Assembly: GCA_916048095.2 (NCBI GenBank)
Contig: OU696585.1
Span: 6,173,460 to 6,237,459 of the forward strand
Direction: 5' to 3'
From: Sacculina carcini
Taxonomy: Eukaryota > Arthropoda > Thecostraca > Sacculinidae
Length of the DNA: 64,000 nt
The notes beneath the pieces are model-generated. The model made no database searches. It saw only the letters and a list, made by a program, of their open reading frames with translations, and was not told the DNA's origin. How positions within the stretch are numbered: the stretch's first letter is position 1; each line of letters starts with the position of its first letter. Made by a program: the position numbers and the translations under genes. Below are positions 21,075-30,320 of the stretch, in pieces.

Positions 21075-21223
21075 TATCTGTTCTTTTCAGCTTAATATCT
21101 GAAACGTCCCCTACATGGGGACCAGTATATTAAACTGATTTTTGCAGATTGGCGGGGTCACAGGGCTTGCTCTGTTCCTGCCGCGGGTCGACCCGGTATT
21201 GCACTACATCCGGGAACGGTCCA
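21075..21223 (+). pseudogene. U2 snRNA 3' part (nt 37-185)
   Basis: U2 from TATCTG to GGTCCA after Utopia copy 3. The partner 5' half has been removed by the rearrangement. Confidence 0.93.
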
Positions 21224-22243
21224 TTTTAACTACTATCAAAACAATTCTGGCACTCAATCCAGTTAATCATTCATTTATAATCGTGTATAATCAATATAAT
21301 CAAACCTAGGTAACGGGAGCGGGGATCACGCCAGTCGATGCACGCCCTCGTCGACTCCTCTACGTTGGTCCGACTGGCGGGGTCAATATTCTACCATCTA
21401 CTCCTCGTAAACCAGCAATAGTAGAGCTATACAAATTACACCAGTGTGTAGAGAATTTTCTGTACTACAAGATAGGCTATATTTTAAATCGAAAAAATTT
21501 CAAAATTCCAATCTACATTACAAATTTAATTTAACTCCACGCGTCCGATTTTCTATACTTTTTTCTCTATTTCTCAGCAACTAAATATCACACATCTAAA
21601 TAAATAATACCATCATGCTGGCAATTTTGCTTTCTACAACACGGTATATATTTCCATTTTCCAGAGTGTATTAAAAAAGTTACGGCGGTGTGAAGTCAAA
21701 ATGACAAAGTCAAAAAGGCAAAATTAGCACTGAAAAAAGTTAATATTTTGGTAAATATTTTGGTCAATACTCCTCATAAACCAGAAATGGCACAGCCAAA
21801 AGAGAAGACTGAAATGACGTATAATTATAGGTATCGTTGTATTTTTCAATAGTTCATTATAGGTGCCGTTCAGACAGAGGTCTTCATGCAGTAATCAGAG
21901 CGCCACCTAGTGACAACTACTGGAAGCAAAACTCGACCGTCGAGACGTGGCGGCATATCGTCGTTTGATGTTAATTTGCGGTGTTCGTTTGATGTTGATT
22001 GAAGTCCCTATTGATTCATTAACTGATTCAATGATTGATATGATTATCAGCTAGACTTATTTTAGATGCGTGTGCGAGTGTGTAAAAAGTGTATATAGTC
22101 ATGAAATGCACGAAAGTGGCCATTTGATATACATTTTTCACGTTGAGAAGCACATGAAGTCTCAAATTTATATTACTGGGTCAATTGATCAGCTCTAGTT
22201 GACCTCATCGTTCAAATAAGTCAGATCCAGATCAAAAATCTGT
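21224..22243 (+). repeat. U2 array spacer, long type (1020 bp)
   Basis: Complete long-type spacer between a U2 3' end and the next U2 start. It begins TTTTAACTACTATCAAAAC, where a 3'-end processing box would be expected, and contains the Utopia-like 73-bp stretch shortly after CCTAG. No protein gene is seen. Confidence 0.88.
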
Positions 22244-22279
22244 ATCGCTTCTCGGCCTCAGGCTAAGATCAAAGTGTAG
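22244..22279 (+). pseudogene. U2 snRNA 5' part, interrupted by Utopia copy 4
   Basis: U2 nt 1-36. The 3' part is at 27817-27965. The gene is split by 5,537 bp at GUAG|UA with no target duplication beyond at most one ambiguous T. Confidence 0.94.
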
Positions 22280-22280
22280 T

Positions 22281-22289
22281 GGTAAGTAC
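22281..22289 (+). promoter_or_regulatory. Candidate 5' splice site at the Utopia 5' end
   Basis: The element opens with T, G, then GTAAGTAC. G|GTAAGTA pairs almost perfectly with the U1 snRNA 5' end. It is the same in every copy with a 5' end (762, 5505, 12872 minus, 22280, 31377, 40382, 50741). Whether it is used for splicing is unknown. It could equally be a conserved structural end. Confidence 0.4.
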
Positions 22290-22469
22290 TGTCTAGGCTC
22301 TTGTTTTTTCTGGGAATAGGTTCTCGTTTACGCCGCAAGGTATTGCATTGAACGGCCCAACCTCTACCTACTCTTCCCCTTTTTCTGTTGTACTCTATTC
22401 TCACTTCTTTGCTGTCTGCTCTCGCTTCTTTTTTGCTCTCTACTCTCACTTCTCTTGTCTCCTGCTACT

Positions 22470-22575
22470 CTACCTCTCTCTTCGCTCCTCGCTCCTCTAC
22501 CTCTCTCTTCGCTCCTCGCTCCTCTACTCCTCTCTCTTCGCTCCTCGCTCCTCTACTCCTCGCTACTCTTTTACG
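22470..22575 (+). repeat. CT-rich minisatellite in Utopia 5' UTR
   Basis: Repeats of CTCTCTCTTCGCTCCTCG and CTCCTCTAC units that vary in number and order between copies. Copies 1 and 2 have fewer of these units. Copy 5 has instead an expanded CTCACTTCTTTTTTGCTCTCTA unit further upstream. It is a pyrimidine tract upstream of the ORF. It may be only slippage-prone, or may act in translation or splicing. Confidence 0.75.
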
Positions 22576-22639
22576 CTTCCACTACACTGAACCCTGGCCG
22601 GAGGTGGGAGGCGGTGTTTTGTGGCTGTGATCGGCGTCT

Positions 22640-25600
22640 GTGTTTGTGTGTTTGGCTGTGATCGGTGTGTGTATCGTGATGTCGGCCAACACGCCACTTG
22701 TGGCACATCAATCCACAACCCTGGACGCCGACGGCGATGTTTTGCGCGTCTTCCTGCCGCTGCCGGACGTGACAGCCTGCCCATACGAAGACTGCGGCGC
22801 CACGTACGCCATCACCCGACGTGGTGGCTACACGCAGGTACGTGCCAGCATCCTGCGCCATCTGGAGGCGGCCCACGCCGATGTGCGCACATCAGTGTAC
22901 ATGTGCAGGCGGTGCCGACAACCGATGGGCGTGCGACCGTCGACCCATCGGTGTCGCCAGCAAACACCCCCGGCAGAGGCGCACACAGCGGTGCTGGCGC
23001 CCAGTTTTACCTGCCGGCACTGTCACCAGCGCTTCACAAATTCTCGAGCGCTGGTCAACCACACAAACGTGTGCCGGCGCCAGCAGTCAACAGGAGCAAA
23101 CCGGCGACAGCGACCGTCGGATCCACAGCAGCAACAGAGGAGGCGGCCAACACACCAGCGGCAGACCAATGGCGAGAGACACACACCACCCTCACACTCA
23201 CAATCACCACAATCAGAAACACCACCTCCGAGACCACCAACACCACCACCTCACGTAATGTCCCCACGCCCACCACTCCTTCCCACACCACCACTCCTTC
23301 GCACACCACCGCTTCTTCCCACACCACTGCTTCTTCCCACTCTAGCACTCCCACTATCACCTCTTCGTTCAAATCAAATCTCTTTTTCATACACACCATC
23401 TCCGCTCACACCCCGCATTCCAACCTTCACATCACCTACCACGCCAACACCCACTCACACATACACCGTATCTCCTCCCACATCCCCACCTACCACCTAC
23501 ACTACTCTCGCCATGGTACCGGGGGCGGGGCTCACGCCAGTCGACGCGCGACCTCGTCGACTATCAACGTTTGTACGACTGGCGGGGGGTGTGCGGGAGC
23601 GGCCAACTGCAAGCGACACTGCCACGAGACCAGCACCGTCCGTCTCGCCGCCGCGCGGTCGCTGGACAGCAGCCGACCCCGCTGCACCGCCAGCGTCACC
23701 GCGGTCATACCTGGCGGCACTCATCGGGTCAATCTCCCCCTCGCCCCCGCCGCGCCCGCCGCGACTGCCGTCTTCATCTCCACCATCATCATCACCTTCG
23801 TCATCATCGTCATCCTCTTCGCCATCATCACCACGACCATCATCGTCGCAATCGTCCTCGTCATCGTCGTCATCTTCTTCCTCACCAGCATTACATATAC
23901 GATCTCAACATTCTCCATCAACACCACCTGCACGAACACATCACCACACGTCGCCGGCAAACAATGTCGGCAACGCTCCGCGTGCTTCCGGCGTGCCATC
24001 GTCGAGACCGGCGCGCCGGCAGAAACGACAACCACAACAGGTGAGCGCAGCCAGGGGGAGTCAGTCGCAGCAGCGAGCGTCGGTGCCGCCCACACACAGA
24101 CCACACAACAACCACCACACAAGAAACACCACAAACAGAGCACACAACAACCACCACACAAGAAGCACCACAAACACGCACACGAACACACTCCCTCGCA
24201 CGTCCACGCCCTCATCACACTCAACACTGACACCCAACAACACCCGACAACACACATTCATTACACCCAACAGGTATGCGCTGCTGTCTCAATCTGATGA
24301 CAACAGTGCATCACCATCAACCTCACAACAAAACCACACAAGCCAAATCACTTCACCTGGGCGGCGCCGGGTTGTTGGAGAGCAGTCAAATGGACCCACA
24401 CACCAACACCGAAACAATCACACATCAATACAGAACACGCTCACCCAGTTCCACGAACCACTCACACAAATAAACTGTAACACACCATTCTGCATACTTG
24501 ACATACTCATTAACACACTTACACAGCAAGCACGGGACCTCAGCGGCCTCAACACACGACACCATAACCACCCAAGACAAAACACGAACACCCACACAAA
24601 CAATCATACACACACGCACACCGCACAATTCAGACACCACACAGAACACCACGACCACAGACAGATGTGGCGCAGCCCACCATATGATCCGGTAGTTGCA
24701 GCGAAAATTCAACGCGACTACCGGACCGGCAAGGCTGTCGTTTACAGACAGCTGGTGGGTGAGACAACACCACCATGTGACATTGAGCCCTTGGTGGTAG
24801 GCAGGCATTTCTGTGGCGAGACTGCCTCGTCGCCGAGATGGTCTGACCGCCCAACGTCCGTGCCAGACATTACACCTACACCAGCAACCACACTATCACA
24901 ACCCATCACAACCGCTGAGATCCAGCGCAGAATAAACAACACACAAAACACAACACCGGGTCCGGATGGGTTGAGGTATTCAGACTGGAAACGCCTCGAT
25001 CCTGACTGCTCAATCCTCACAGCCATGTTCAATGCATGCCGACTGACTGGGAGGACTCCCACCGCGTGGAAGTCTTCTCGAACCATCCTTCTACACAAGG
25101 GTGGTGACCCCCAAGAGCTGAAGAGCTGGCGACCGATCGCTCTTGGCAACACAATCGCCAAGCTCTACGCGGGTATTTGGGCCGATCGCCTCTCACACTG
25201 GGCTGAAACACACAACATCCTCACACACTCACAAAAAGGTTTCCGTCCCTTCGATGGCGTGCTGGAACACAATTTTGTGGTACAGTCTGCCATCGCCAGG
25301 GCTCGGAAATCCAACACATCGACACACATCACGTTTATTGACATAAAAAACGCATTCGGCTCTGTATCACACGCACTCCTGTGGGAGACACTCAGCTTGC
25401 TGGGTGTCCCCACAGACACACTTTCAATCATCACAGACATATACACCAACAGCACCACAACATTCACCACACAACGAGGTGTATCGGCTCCCATCCCACA
25501 AATTGGAGGTGTCAGACAGGGATGTCCGCTCAGTGGTATTCTCTTTGCCTTCGCAATGGAGCCACTGCTGCGGAGCTTGACCGAGGCAGGCGTTGAACAT

Positions 25601-27241
25601 CTCGCCTTTGCTGATGACGTCGCCCTCATCTGTCACAGCGAGTCTCAGCTCTCTCTGGCACTGTCTCAGGTGCACGATATCTGCGCGTGGGCTGGTCTCT
25701 CCATCAATGCCAGCAAATGCGCAGTATTGTCACCTGTCGCGCCTCTCAGCACTCCAGCTGTCCTCAATGGCGTGCCTCTGCCCTCACTCGAGGCGGAGGG
25801 GCAGTACAGGTACCTGGGGAGACCGACTGGCAGGTCTTTCCTGCACGCCGACATGGATCAGCTCATGTCCGATGTTCGCCGCAAATCTAATCTTATTCTG
25901 CATTCTGCTCTTGCCCCCTGGCAAAAACTTGACTCGCTTCGCTCTTTTATCACTCCTATTCTCACTCACCCTCTTCGTCTAGGCCTCCTCACTAAAACAA
26001 GCCTTAGCCGACTACAACGAGAAATCGTGTGGAAGGTGAAGGGCTTGCTCAATCTACCGTCTCGCTCTACTCTTCACTATCTTTTCTCTCCTACTTCTTG
26101 TGGCGGCATTGGGCTGAGTGATCTGTGTCAAGAGGCGGACATCTTGCTTGTTTCGTCATCGCTGCAGCTATTGCACTGCAAAGACGCTCGTGTAGCGACC
26201 CTGGCACTCGATCAGTTGCGGCGTGTCGTTACCGGCAGGGTGCAGTCGGAGCCCACCACACAGCAGCTGGTGGACTACCTCAACGGGTGCCGAATGCGTC
26301 AAGGAGGCGGCTACGCCACGCGCACGTCGCGCACGCGAGTCGCCTTCAGGACCATTATGGCCAGATCGGCTCTCCGTTGGGGACCTACTGCGGACGGTGT
26401 ACCCGCACTGTTCCTCAACGGCAAGGAGGTGTCTCCGCGCAAGTCATCTGCGATCATCCGAGATGAAGTGCGCAAATGGCGGCAGGCGAAGCTGGTTGGG
26501 CTGCCGCACCAGGGCAAAGTGATGTCCAGTGTGGCGGAGCAGCCAGTTAGCTCGCACTACACCTACAACGGTAGTTTCACGCGGTTTGCCGAGTGGCGCT
26601 TTGTGCACCGGGCCCGTCTGGGTCTAGTGCCACTCAATGGCTACTCCCGTGGAGCGCAGGCAGTCAATACCAGCTGCCGCCGTTGTGGGTACGCCAATGA
26701 GACCCTCCCGCACGTGCTCACACACTGTCGTGTGCACAGCGCCGCACAGCAACACAGGCACAATGCTATTCTGGCACGCCTGGTGCGCGCGCTGCCGGCT
26801 GCTGATCGGACAGGTGGAAACACTCGCGTCAACCAACGCGTTCCTGACAGCACGTCGACACTACGGCCTGACCTCATCGTCACTCGAGGCAACCAGGTCG
26901 TAATTGTCGACGTCACAGTGGCGTTTGAGAACGGCTGTCAGGCATTCCAGTCAGCAGCTGATGAAAAGGTCGCCAAATACGCGGAGTTGGCGGCCGAAAT
27001 ACGGTCCCGGGGCAAGCAGGTGGATCTGCTAGCCTTTGTTGTGGGCTCGCTCGGCACCTGGTGGAAAGGTAACGAGCGTGTCCTGGGCCGCCTGCACATC
27101 AGTCGTCGCTACAGCCGACTCATGCGACGGCTGATGGTGTCGGAGACGCTGCGGTGGTCACGTGACGTGTATGTCGAACATGTCACGGGCCATCGGCAGT
27201 ACGCGGAGCCCGCTCCCAGAGCGGACACATATCTTCTCTAA
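22640..27241 (+). CDS. Utopia polyprotein: zinc fingers, RT, CCHC, restriction-like endonuclease (1533 codons)
   Basis: The enzyme of target-primed reverse transcription: it nicks U2 DNA and copies its own RNA from the nick. Residue numbers count from 22640; a second Met at residue 14 (22679, MSANTPL) is the likelier start. N-terminal fingers: C47/C52/H74/H79, C89/C92/H103/C105 and C125/C128/H141/C145, probably for U2 DNA recognition. Residues 150-640 are low-complexity Pro/Ser/Thr/His/Asn-rich with a polyserine run and two HNNHHTR repeats. The RT has D901 (FIDIKNAF) and FADDV at 990-994. The CCHC knuckle is C1346/C1349 to H1358/C1363, and the endonuclease shows PD1411 and D1424 (IVDVTVAFENG). 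The order matches R2/NeSL-type LINEs. Upstream is the CT-rich leader. Nothing in the frame looks broken. Confidence 0.85.
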   Translation: MFVCLAVIGVCIVMSANTPLVAHQSTTLDADGDVLRVFLPLPDVTACPYEDCGATYAITRRGGYTQVRASILRHLEAAHADVRTSVYMCRRCRQPMGVRPSTHRCRQQTPPAEAHTAVLAPSFTCRHCHQRFTNSRALVNHTNVCRRQQSTGANRRQRPSDPQQQQRRRPTHQRQTNGERHTPPSHSQSPQSETPPPRPPTPPPHVMSPRPPLLPTPPLLRTPPLLPTPLLLPTLALPLSPLRSNQISFSYTPSPLTPRIPTFTSPTTPTPTHTYTVSPPTSPPTTYTTLAMVPGAGLTPVDARPRRLSTFVRLAGGVRERPTASDTATRPAPSVSPPRGRWTAADPAAPPASPRSYLAALIGSISPSPPPRPPRLPSSSPPSSSPSSSSSSSSPSSPRPSSSQSSSSSSSSSSSPALHIRSQHSPSTPPARTHHHTSPANNVGNAPRASGVPSSRPARRQKRQPQQVSAARGSQSQQRASVPPTHRPHNNHHTRNTTNRAHNNHHTRSTTNTHTNTLPRTSTPSSHSTLTPNNTRQHTFITPNRYALLSQSDDNSASPSTSQQNHTSQITSPGRRRVVGEQSNGPTHQHRNNHTSIQNTLTQFHEPLTQINCNTPFCILDILINTLTQQARDLSGLNTRHHNHPRQNTNTHTNNHTHTHTAQFRHHTEHHDHRQMWRSPPYDPVVAAKIQRDYRTGKAVVYRQLVGETTPPCDIEPLVVGRHFCGETASSPRWSDRPTSVPDITPTPATTLSQPITTAEIQRRINNTQNTTPGPDGLRYSDWKRLDPDCSILTAMFNACRLTGRTPTAWKSSRTILLHKGGDPQELKSWRPIALGNTIAKLYAGIWADRLSHWAETHNILTHSQKGFRPFDGVLEHNFVVQSAIARARKSNTSTHITFIDIKNAFGSVSHALLWETLSLLGVPTDTLSIITDIYTNSTTTFTTQRGVSAPIPQIGGVRQGCPLSGILFAFAMEPLLRSLTEAGVEHLAFADDVALICHSESQLSLALSQVHDICAWAGLSINASKCAVLSPVAPLSTPAVLNGVPLPSLEAEGQYRYLGRPTGRSFLHADMDQLMSDVRRKSNLILHSALAPWQKLDSLRSFITPILTHPLRLGLLTKTSLSRLQREIVWKVKGLLNLPSRSTLHYLFSPTSCGGIGLSDLCQEADILLVSSSLQLLHCKDARVATLALDQLRRVVTGRVQSEPTTQQLVDYLNGCRMRQGGGYATRTSRTRVAFRTIMARSALRWGPTADGVPALFLNGKEVSPRKSSAIIRDEVRKWRQAKLVGLPHQGKVMSSVAEQPVSSHYTYNGSFTRFAEWRFVHRARLGLVPLNGYSRGAQAVNTSCRRCGYANETLPHVLTHCRVHSAAQQHRHNAILARLVRALPAADRTGGNTRVNQRVPDSTSTLRPDLIVTRGNQVVIVDVTVAFENGCQAFQSAADEKVAKYAELAAEIRSRGKQVDLLAFVVGSLGTWWKGNERVLGRLHISRRYSRLMRRLMVSETLRWSRDVYVEHVTGHRQYAEPAPRADTYLL

Positions 27242-27816
27242 GCACACTCACACACACTCACATCTCTTATCAATATGTATGCCTTAGTCATATTGCGTGT
27301 GTTATGTATATGTATGTATGTGTGTATGTATGTATGTGTGTGTGTATGTATGTACCAGGTGGTGTCCTGCGACATTTATAATTGTTATTGAATTGTCTAA
27401 TGATATATGTATGTGTATGTATTTGCGAATGTGTGCGTGTGTGTATTGTGTGTGTGTATGTGTATGTATTTGCGAATGTGTGCGTGTGTGTGTGTATGTG
27501 TGGATGTGTGTGTGTGTATGTATGTGCCAGGCGGTGTCCTGCGACATTTATAACTGTTATTGAATTGTCTAATGATATATGTATGTGTATTTATTTGCGA
27601 ATGTATGTGCGTCTGTGTGTGTGTGTGTGCATAGGTATGTGTGTGTGTGTGTGTGTGTAGGAGTGTGCGTGTGTATTGTCATGTGACAATTACAAATATT
27701 CTTTTCAATGTAACTTAAATCTTAATGATACCCATCTACCACATGCCATGTGGCATTGTTTGTATACCTGGCAATTGTGTAAATTTGTTTTTTTATCATG
27801 TGCTAATAAAAGAAAA
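27242..27816 (+). other. Utopia 3' UTR with GT tracts and two subrepeats
   Basis: Contains two copies of a unit beginning GGYGGTGTCCTGCGACATT (at about 27359 and 27530), separated by TG-rich tracts, then a unique 140-bp end with a TGCCATGTGGCA palindrome and AATAAA ten bases before the 3' terminus. Copies 4 and 6 share an extra GT-rich duplication of about 50 bp that the other copies lack. In R2-type elements the 3' UTR is what the RT recognises, so a repeated folded motif here may serve that role. Confidence 0.75.
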
Positions 27817-27965
27817 TATCTGTTCTTTTCAGCTTAATATCTGAAACGTCCCCTACATGGGGACCAGTATATTAAACTGATTTTTGCAGATTGGCGGGGT
27901 CACAGGGCTTGCTCTGTTCCTGCCGCGGGTCGACCCGGTATTGCACTACATCCGGGAACGGTCCA
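27817..27965 (+). pseudogene. U2 snRNA 3' part after Utopia copy 4
   Basis: U2 nt 37-185, unchanged from the intact genes. Partner of 22244-22279. Confidence 0.94.
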
Positions 27966-28978
27966 TTTTAACTACTATCAAAACAATTCTGGCACTCAAT
28001 CCAGTTAATCATTCATTTATAATCGTGTATAATCAATATAATCAAACCTAGGTAGCGGGGATCACGCCAGTCGATGCACGCCCTCGTCGACTCTCTACGT
28101 TGGTCCGACTGGCGGGGTCAATATTCTACCATCTACTCCTCGTAAACCAGCAATAGTAGAGCTATACAAATTACACCAGTGTGTAGAGAATTTTCTGTAC
28201 TACAAGATAGGCTATATTTTAAATCGAAAAAATTTCAAAATTCTAATCTACATTACAAATTTAATTTAACTCCACGCGTCCGATTTTCTATACTTTTTTC
28301 TCTATTTCTCAGCAACTAAATATCACACATCTAAATAAATAATACCATCATGCTGGCAATTTTGCTTTCTACAACACGGTATATATTTCCATTTTCCAGA
28401 GTGTATTAAAAAAGTTACGGCGGTGTGAAGTCAAAATGACAAAGTCAAAAAGGCAAAATTAGCACTGAAAAAAGTTAATATTTTGGTAAATATTTTGGTC
28501 AATACTCCTCATAAACCAGAAATGGCACAGCCAAAAGAGAAGACTGAAATGACGTATAATTATAGGTATCGTTGTATTTTTCAATAGTTCATTATAGGTG
28601 CCGTTCAGACAGAGGTCTTCATGCAGTAATCAGAGCGCCACCTAGTGACAACTACTGGAAGCAAAACTCGACCGTCGAGACGTGGCGGCATATCGTCGTT
28701 TGATGTTAATTTGCGGTGTTCGTTTGATGTTGATTGAAGTCCCTATTGATTCATTAACTGATTCAATGATTGATATGATTATCAGCTAGACTTATTTTAG
28801 ATGCGTGTGCGAGTGTGTAAAAAGTGTATATAGTCATGAAATGCACGAAAGTGGCCATTTGATATACATTTTTCACGTTGAGAAGCACATGAAGTCTCAA
28901 ATATATATTACTGTGTCAATTGATCAGCTCTAGTTGACCTCATCGTTCAAATAAGTCAGATCCAGATCAAAAATCTGT
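27966..28978 (+). repeat. U2 array spacer (1013 bp variant)
   Basis: Long-type spacer with a small deletion (CCTAGGTAGCGGGG) and private changes near 28905-28915 just upstream of U2. It holds the control region of the intact gene at 28979. No protein gene is seen. Confidence 0.87.
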
Positions 28979-29163
28979 ATCGCTTCTCGGCCTCAGGCTA
29001 AGATCAAAGTGTAGTATCTGTTCTTTTCAGCTTAATATCTGAAACGTCCCCTACATGGGGACCAGTATATTAAACTGATTTTTGCAGATTGGCGGGGTCA
29101 CAGGGCTTGCTCTGTTCCTGCCGCGGGTCGACCCGGTATTGCACTACATCCGGGAACGGTCCA
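28979..29163 (+). ncRNA. U2 spliceosomal snRNA, intact
   Basis: A full 185-nt U2, the RNA that pairs with the intron branch point and with U6 in the spliceosome. Seen: 5' ATCGCTTCTCGGCC, branch-point motif GTAGTA at nt 33-38, stem IIa TTTCAG/CTGAAA (nt 47-52 and 61-66; compensatory to human TATCAG/CTGATA), stem IIb GTCCCC/GGGGAC (68-73, 79-84), Sm site ATTTTTG (100-106) and a 3' stem-loop CCCGG...CCGGG (154-158, 172-176). The 3' end near GGTCCA is set by comparison with human U2 and is uncertain by a few bases. There are three As before GTGTAG where human has two, as I recall from Drosophila U2. This uninterrupted copy should be functional if its flank is. Confidence 0.95.
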
Positions 29164-30135
29164 TTTTAACTACTATCAAAACAATTCTGGCACTCAATCC
29201 AGTTAATCATTCATTTATAATCGTGTATAATCAATATAATCAAACCTAGGTAGTCGTTTGTCCGACTGGCGGGGTCAATATTCTACCATCTACTCCTCGT
29301 AAACCAGCAATAGTAGAGCTATACAAATTACACCACTGTGTAGAGAATTTTCTGTACTACAAGATAGGCTATATTTTAAATCGAAAAAATTTCAAAATTC
29401 CAATCTACATTACAAATTTAATTTAACTCCACGCGTCCGATTTTCTATACTTTTTTCTCTATTTCTCAGCAACTAAATATCACACATCTAAATAAATAAT
29501 ACCATCATGCTGGCAATTTTGCTTTCTACAACACGGTATATTTTTCCATTTTCCAGAGTGTATTAAAAAAGTTACGGCGGTGTGAAGTCAAAATGACAAA
29601 GTCAAAAAGGCAAAATTAGCACTGAAAAAAGTTAATATTTTGGTAAATATTTTGGTCAATACTCCTCATAAACCAGAAATGGCACAGCCAAAAGAGAAGA
29701 CTGAAATGACGTATAATTATAGGTATCGTTGTATTTTTCAATAGTTCATTATAGGTGCCGTTCAGACAGAGGTCTTCATGCAGTAATCAGAGCGCCACCT
29801 AGTGACAACTACTGGAAGCAAAACTCGACCGTCGAGACGTGGCGGCATATCGTCGTTTGATGTTAATTTGCGGTGTTCGTTTGATGTTGATTGAAGTCCC
29901 TATTGATTCATTAACTGATTCAATGATTGATATGATTATCAGCTAGACTTATTTTAGATGCGTGTGCGAGTGTGTAAAAAGTGTATATAGTCATGAAATG
30001 CACGAAAGTGGCCATTTGATATACATTTTTCACGTTGAGAAGCACATGAAGTCTCAAATTTATATTACTGGGTCAATTGATCAGCTCTAGTTGACCTCAT
30101 CGTTCAAATAAGTCAGATCCAGATCAAAAATCTGT
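29164..30135 (+). repeat. U2 array spacer, short type (972 bp)
   Basis: Short-type spacer. After CCTAGGTA it goes directly to GTCGTTTGTCCGACTGG, missing 48 bp found in the long type. It also carries linked markers CACCACTGTG (near 29331) and TATTTTTCC (near 29538), so it is a distinct spacer lineage. It holds the promoter of the U2 gene at 30136. Confidence 0.88.
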
Positions 30136-30320
30136 ATCGCTTCTCGGCCTCAGGCTAAGATCAAAGTGTAGTATCTGTTCTTTTCAGCTTAATATCTGAA
30201 ACGTCCCCTACATGGGGACCAGTATATTAAACTGATTTTTGCAGATTGGCGGGGTCACAGGGCTTGCTCTGTTCCTGCCGCGGGTCGACCCGGTATTGCA
30301 CTACATCCGGGAACGGTCCA
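30136..30320 (+). ncRNA. U2 spliceosomal snRNA, intact
   Basis: Identical over 185 nt to the gene at 28979 as far as I can see, 1,157 bp downstream of it. All U2 landmarks are retained. It follows a short-type spacer, so its distal upstream flank differs slightly from that of other intact copies. Confidence 0.95.

Larger units (their letters stand above)
22280..27816 (+). mobile_element. Full-length Utopia-like U2-specific LINE (copy 4, reference copy)
   Basis: A complete 5,537-bp element with both U2 junctions present. Parts are a 5' UTR of about 400 bp with a CT-rich minisatellite, one long ORF, and a 575-bp GT-rich 3' UTR ending AATAAAAGAAAA without a poly(A) tail. The restriction-like endonuclease, the single ORF, the lack of poly(A) and the fixed site in U2 all fit Utopia, a published U2-targeting lineage near NeSL/R2. 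Transcription most likely starts from the U2 promoter, since the element lies in sense orientation 36 nt into the gene. No self-cleaving ribozyme is obvious at the 5' end. Confidence 0.85.

Noticed and set aside
22280-27816. Keno (Tx1 clade), another U2-inserting LINE group
   Set aside because: Tx1-clade elements carry an apurinic-type endonuclease before the RT. Here the nuclease is C-terminal PD-D with a CCHC knuckle, and the N-terminus has zinc fingers.
28979-29008. Extra A in U2 (ATCAAAGTGTAG) as an unusual change
   Set aside because: As I recall, Drosophila U2 has the same three As, so this is ordinary for invertebrates and not a defect.
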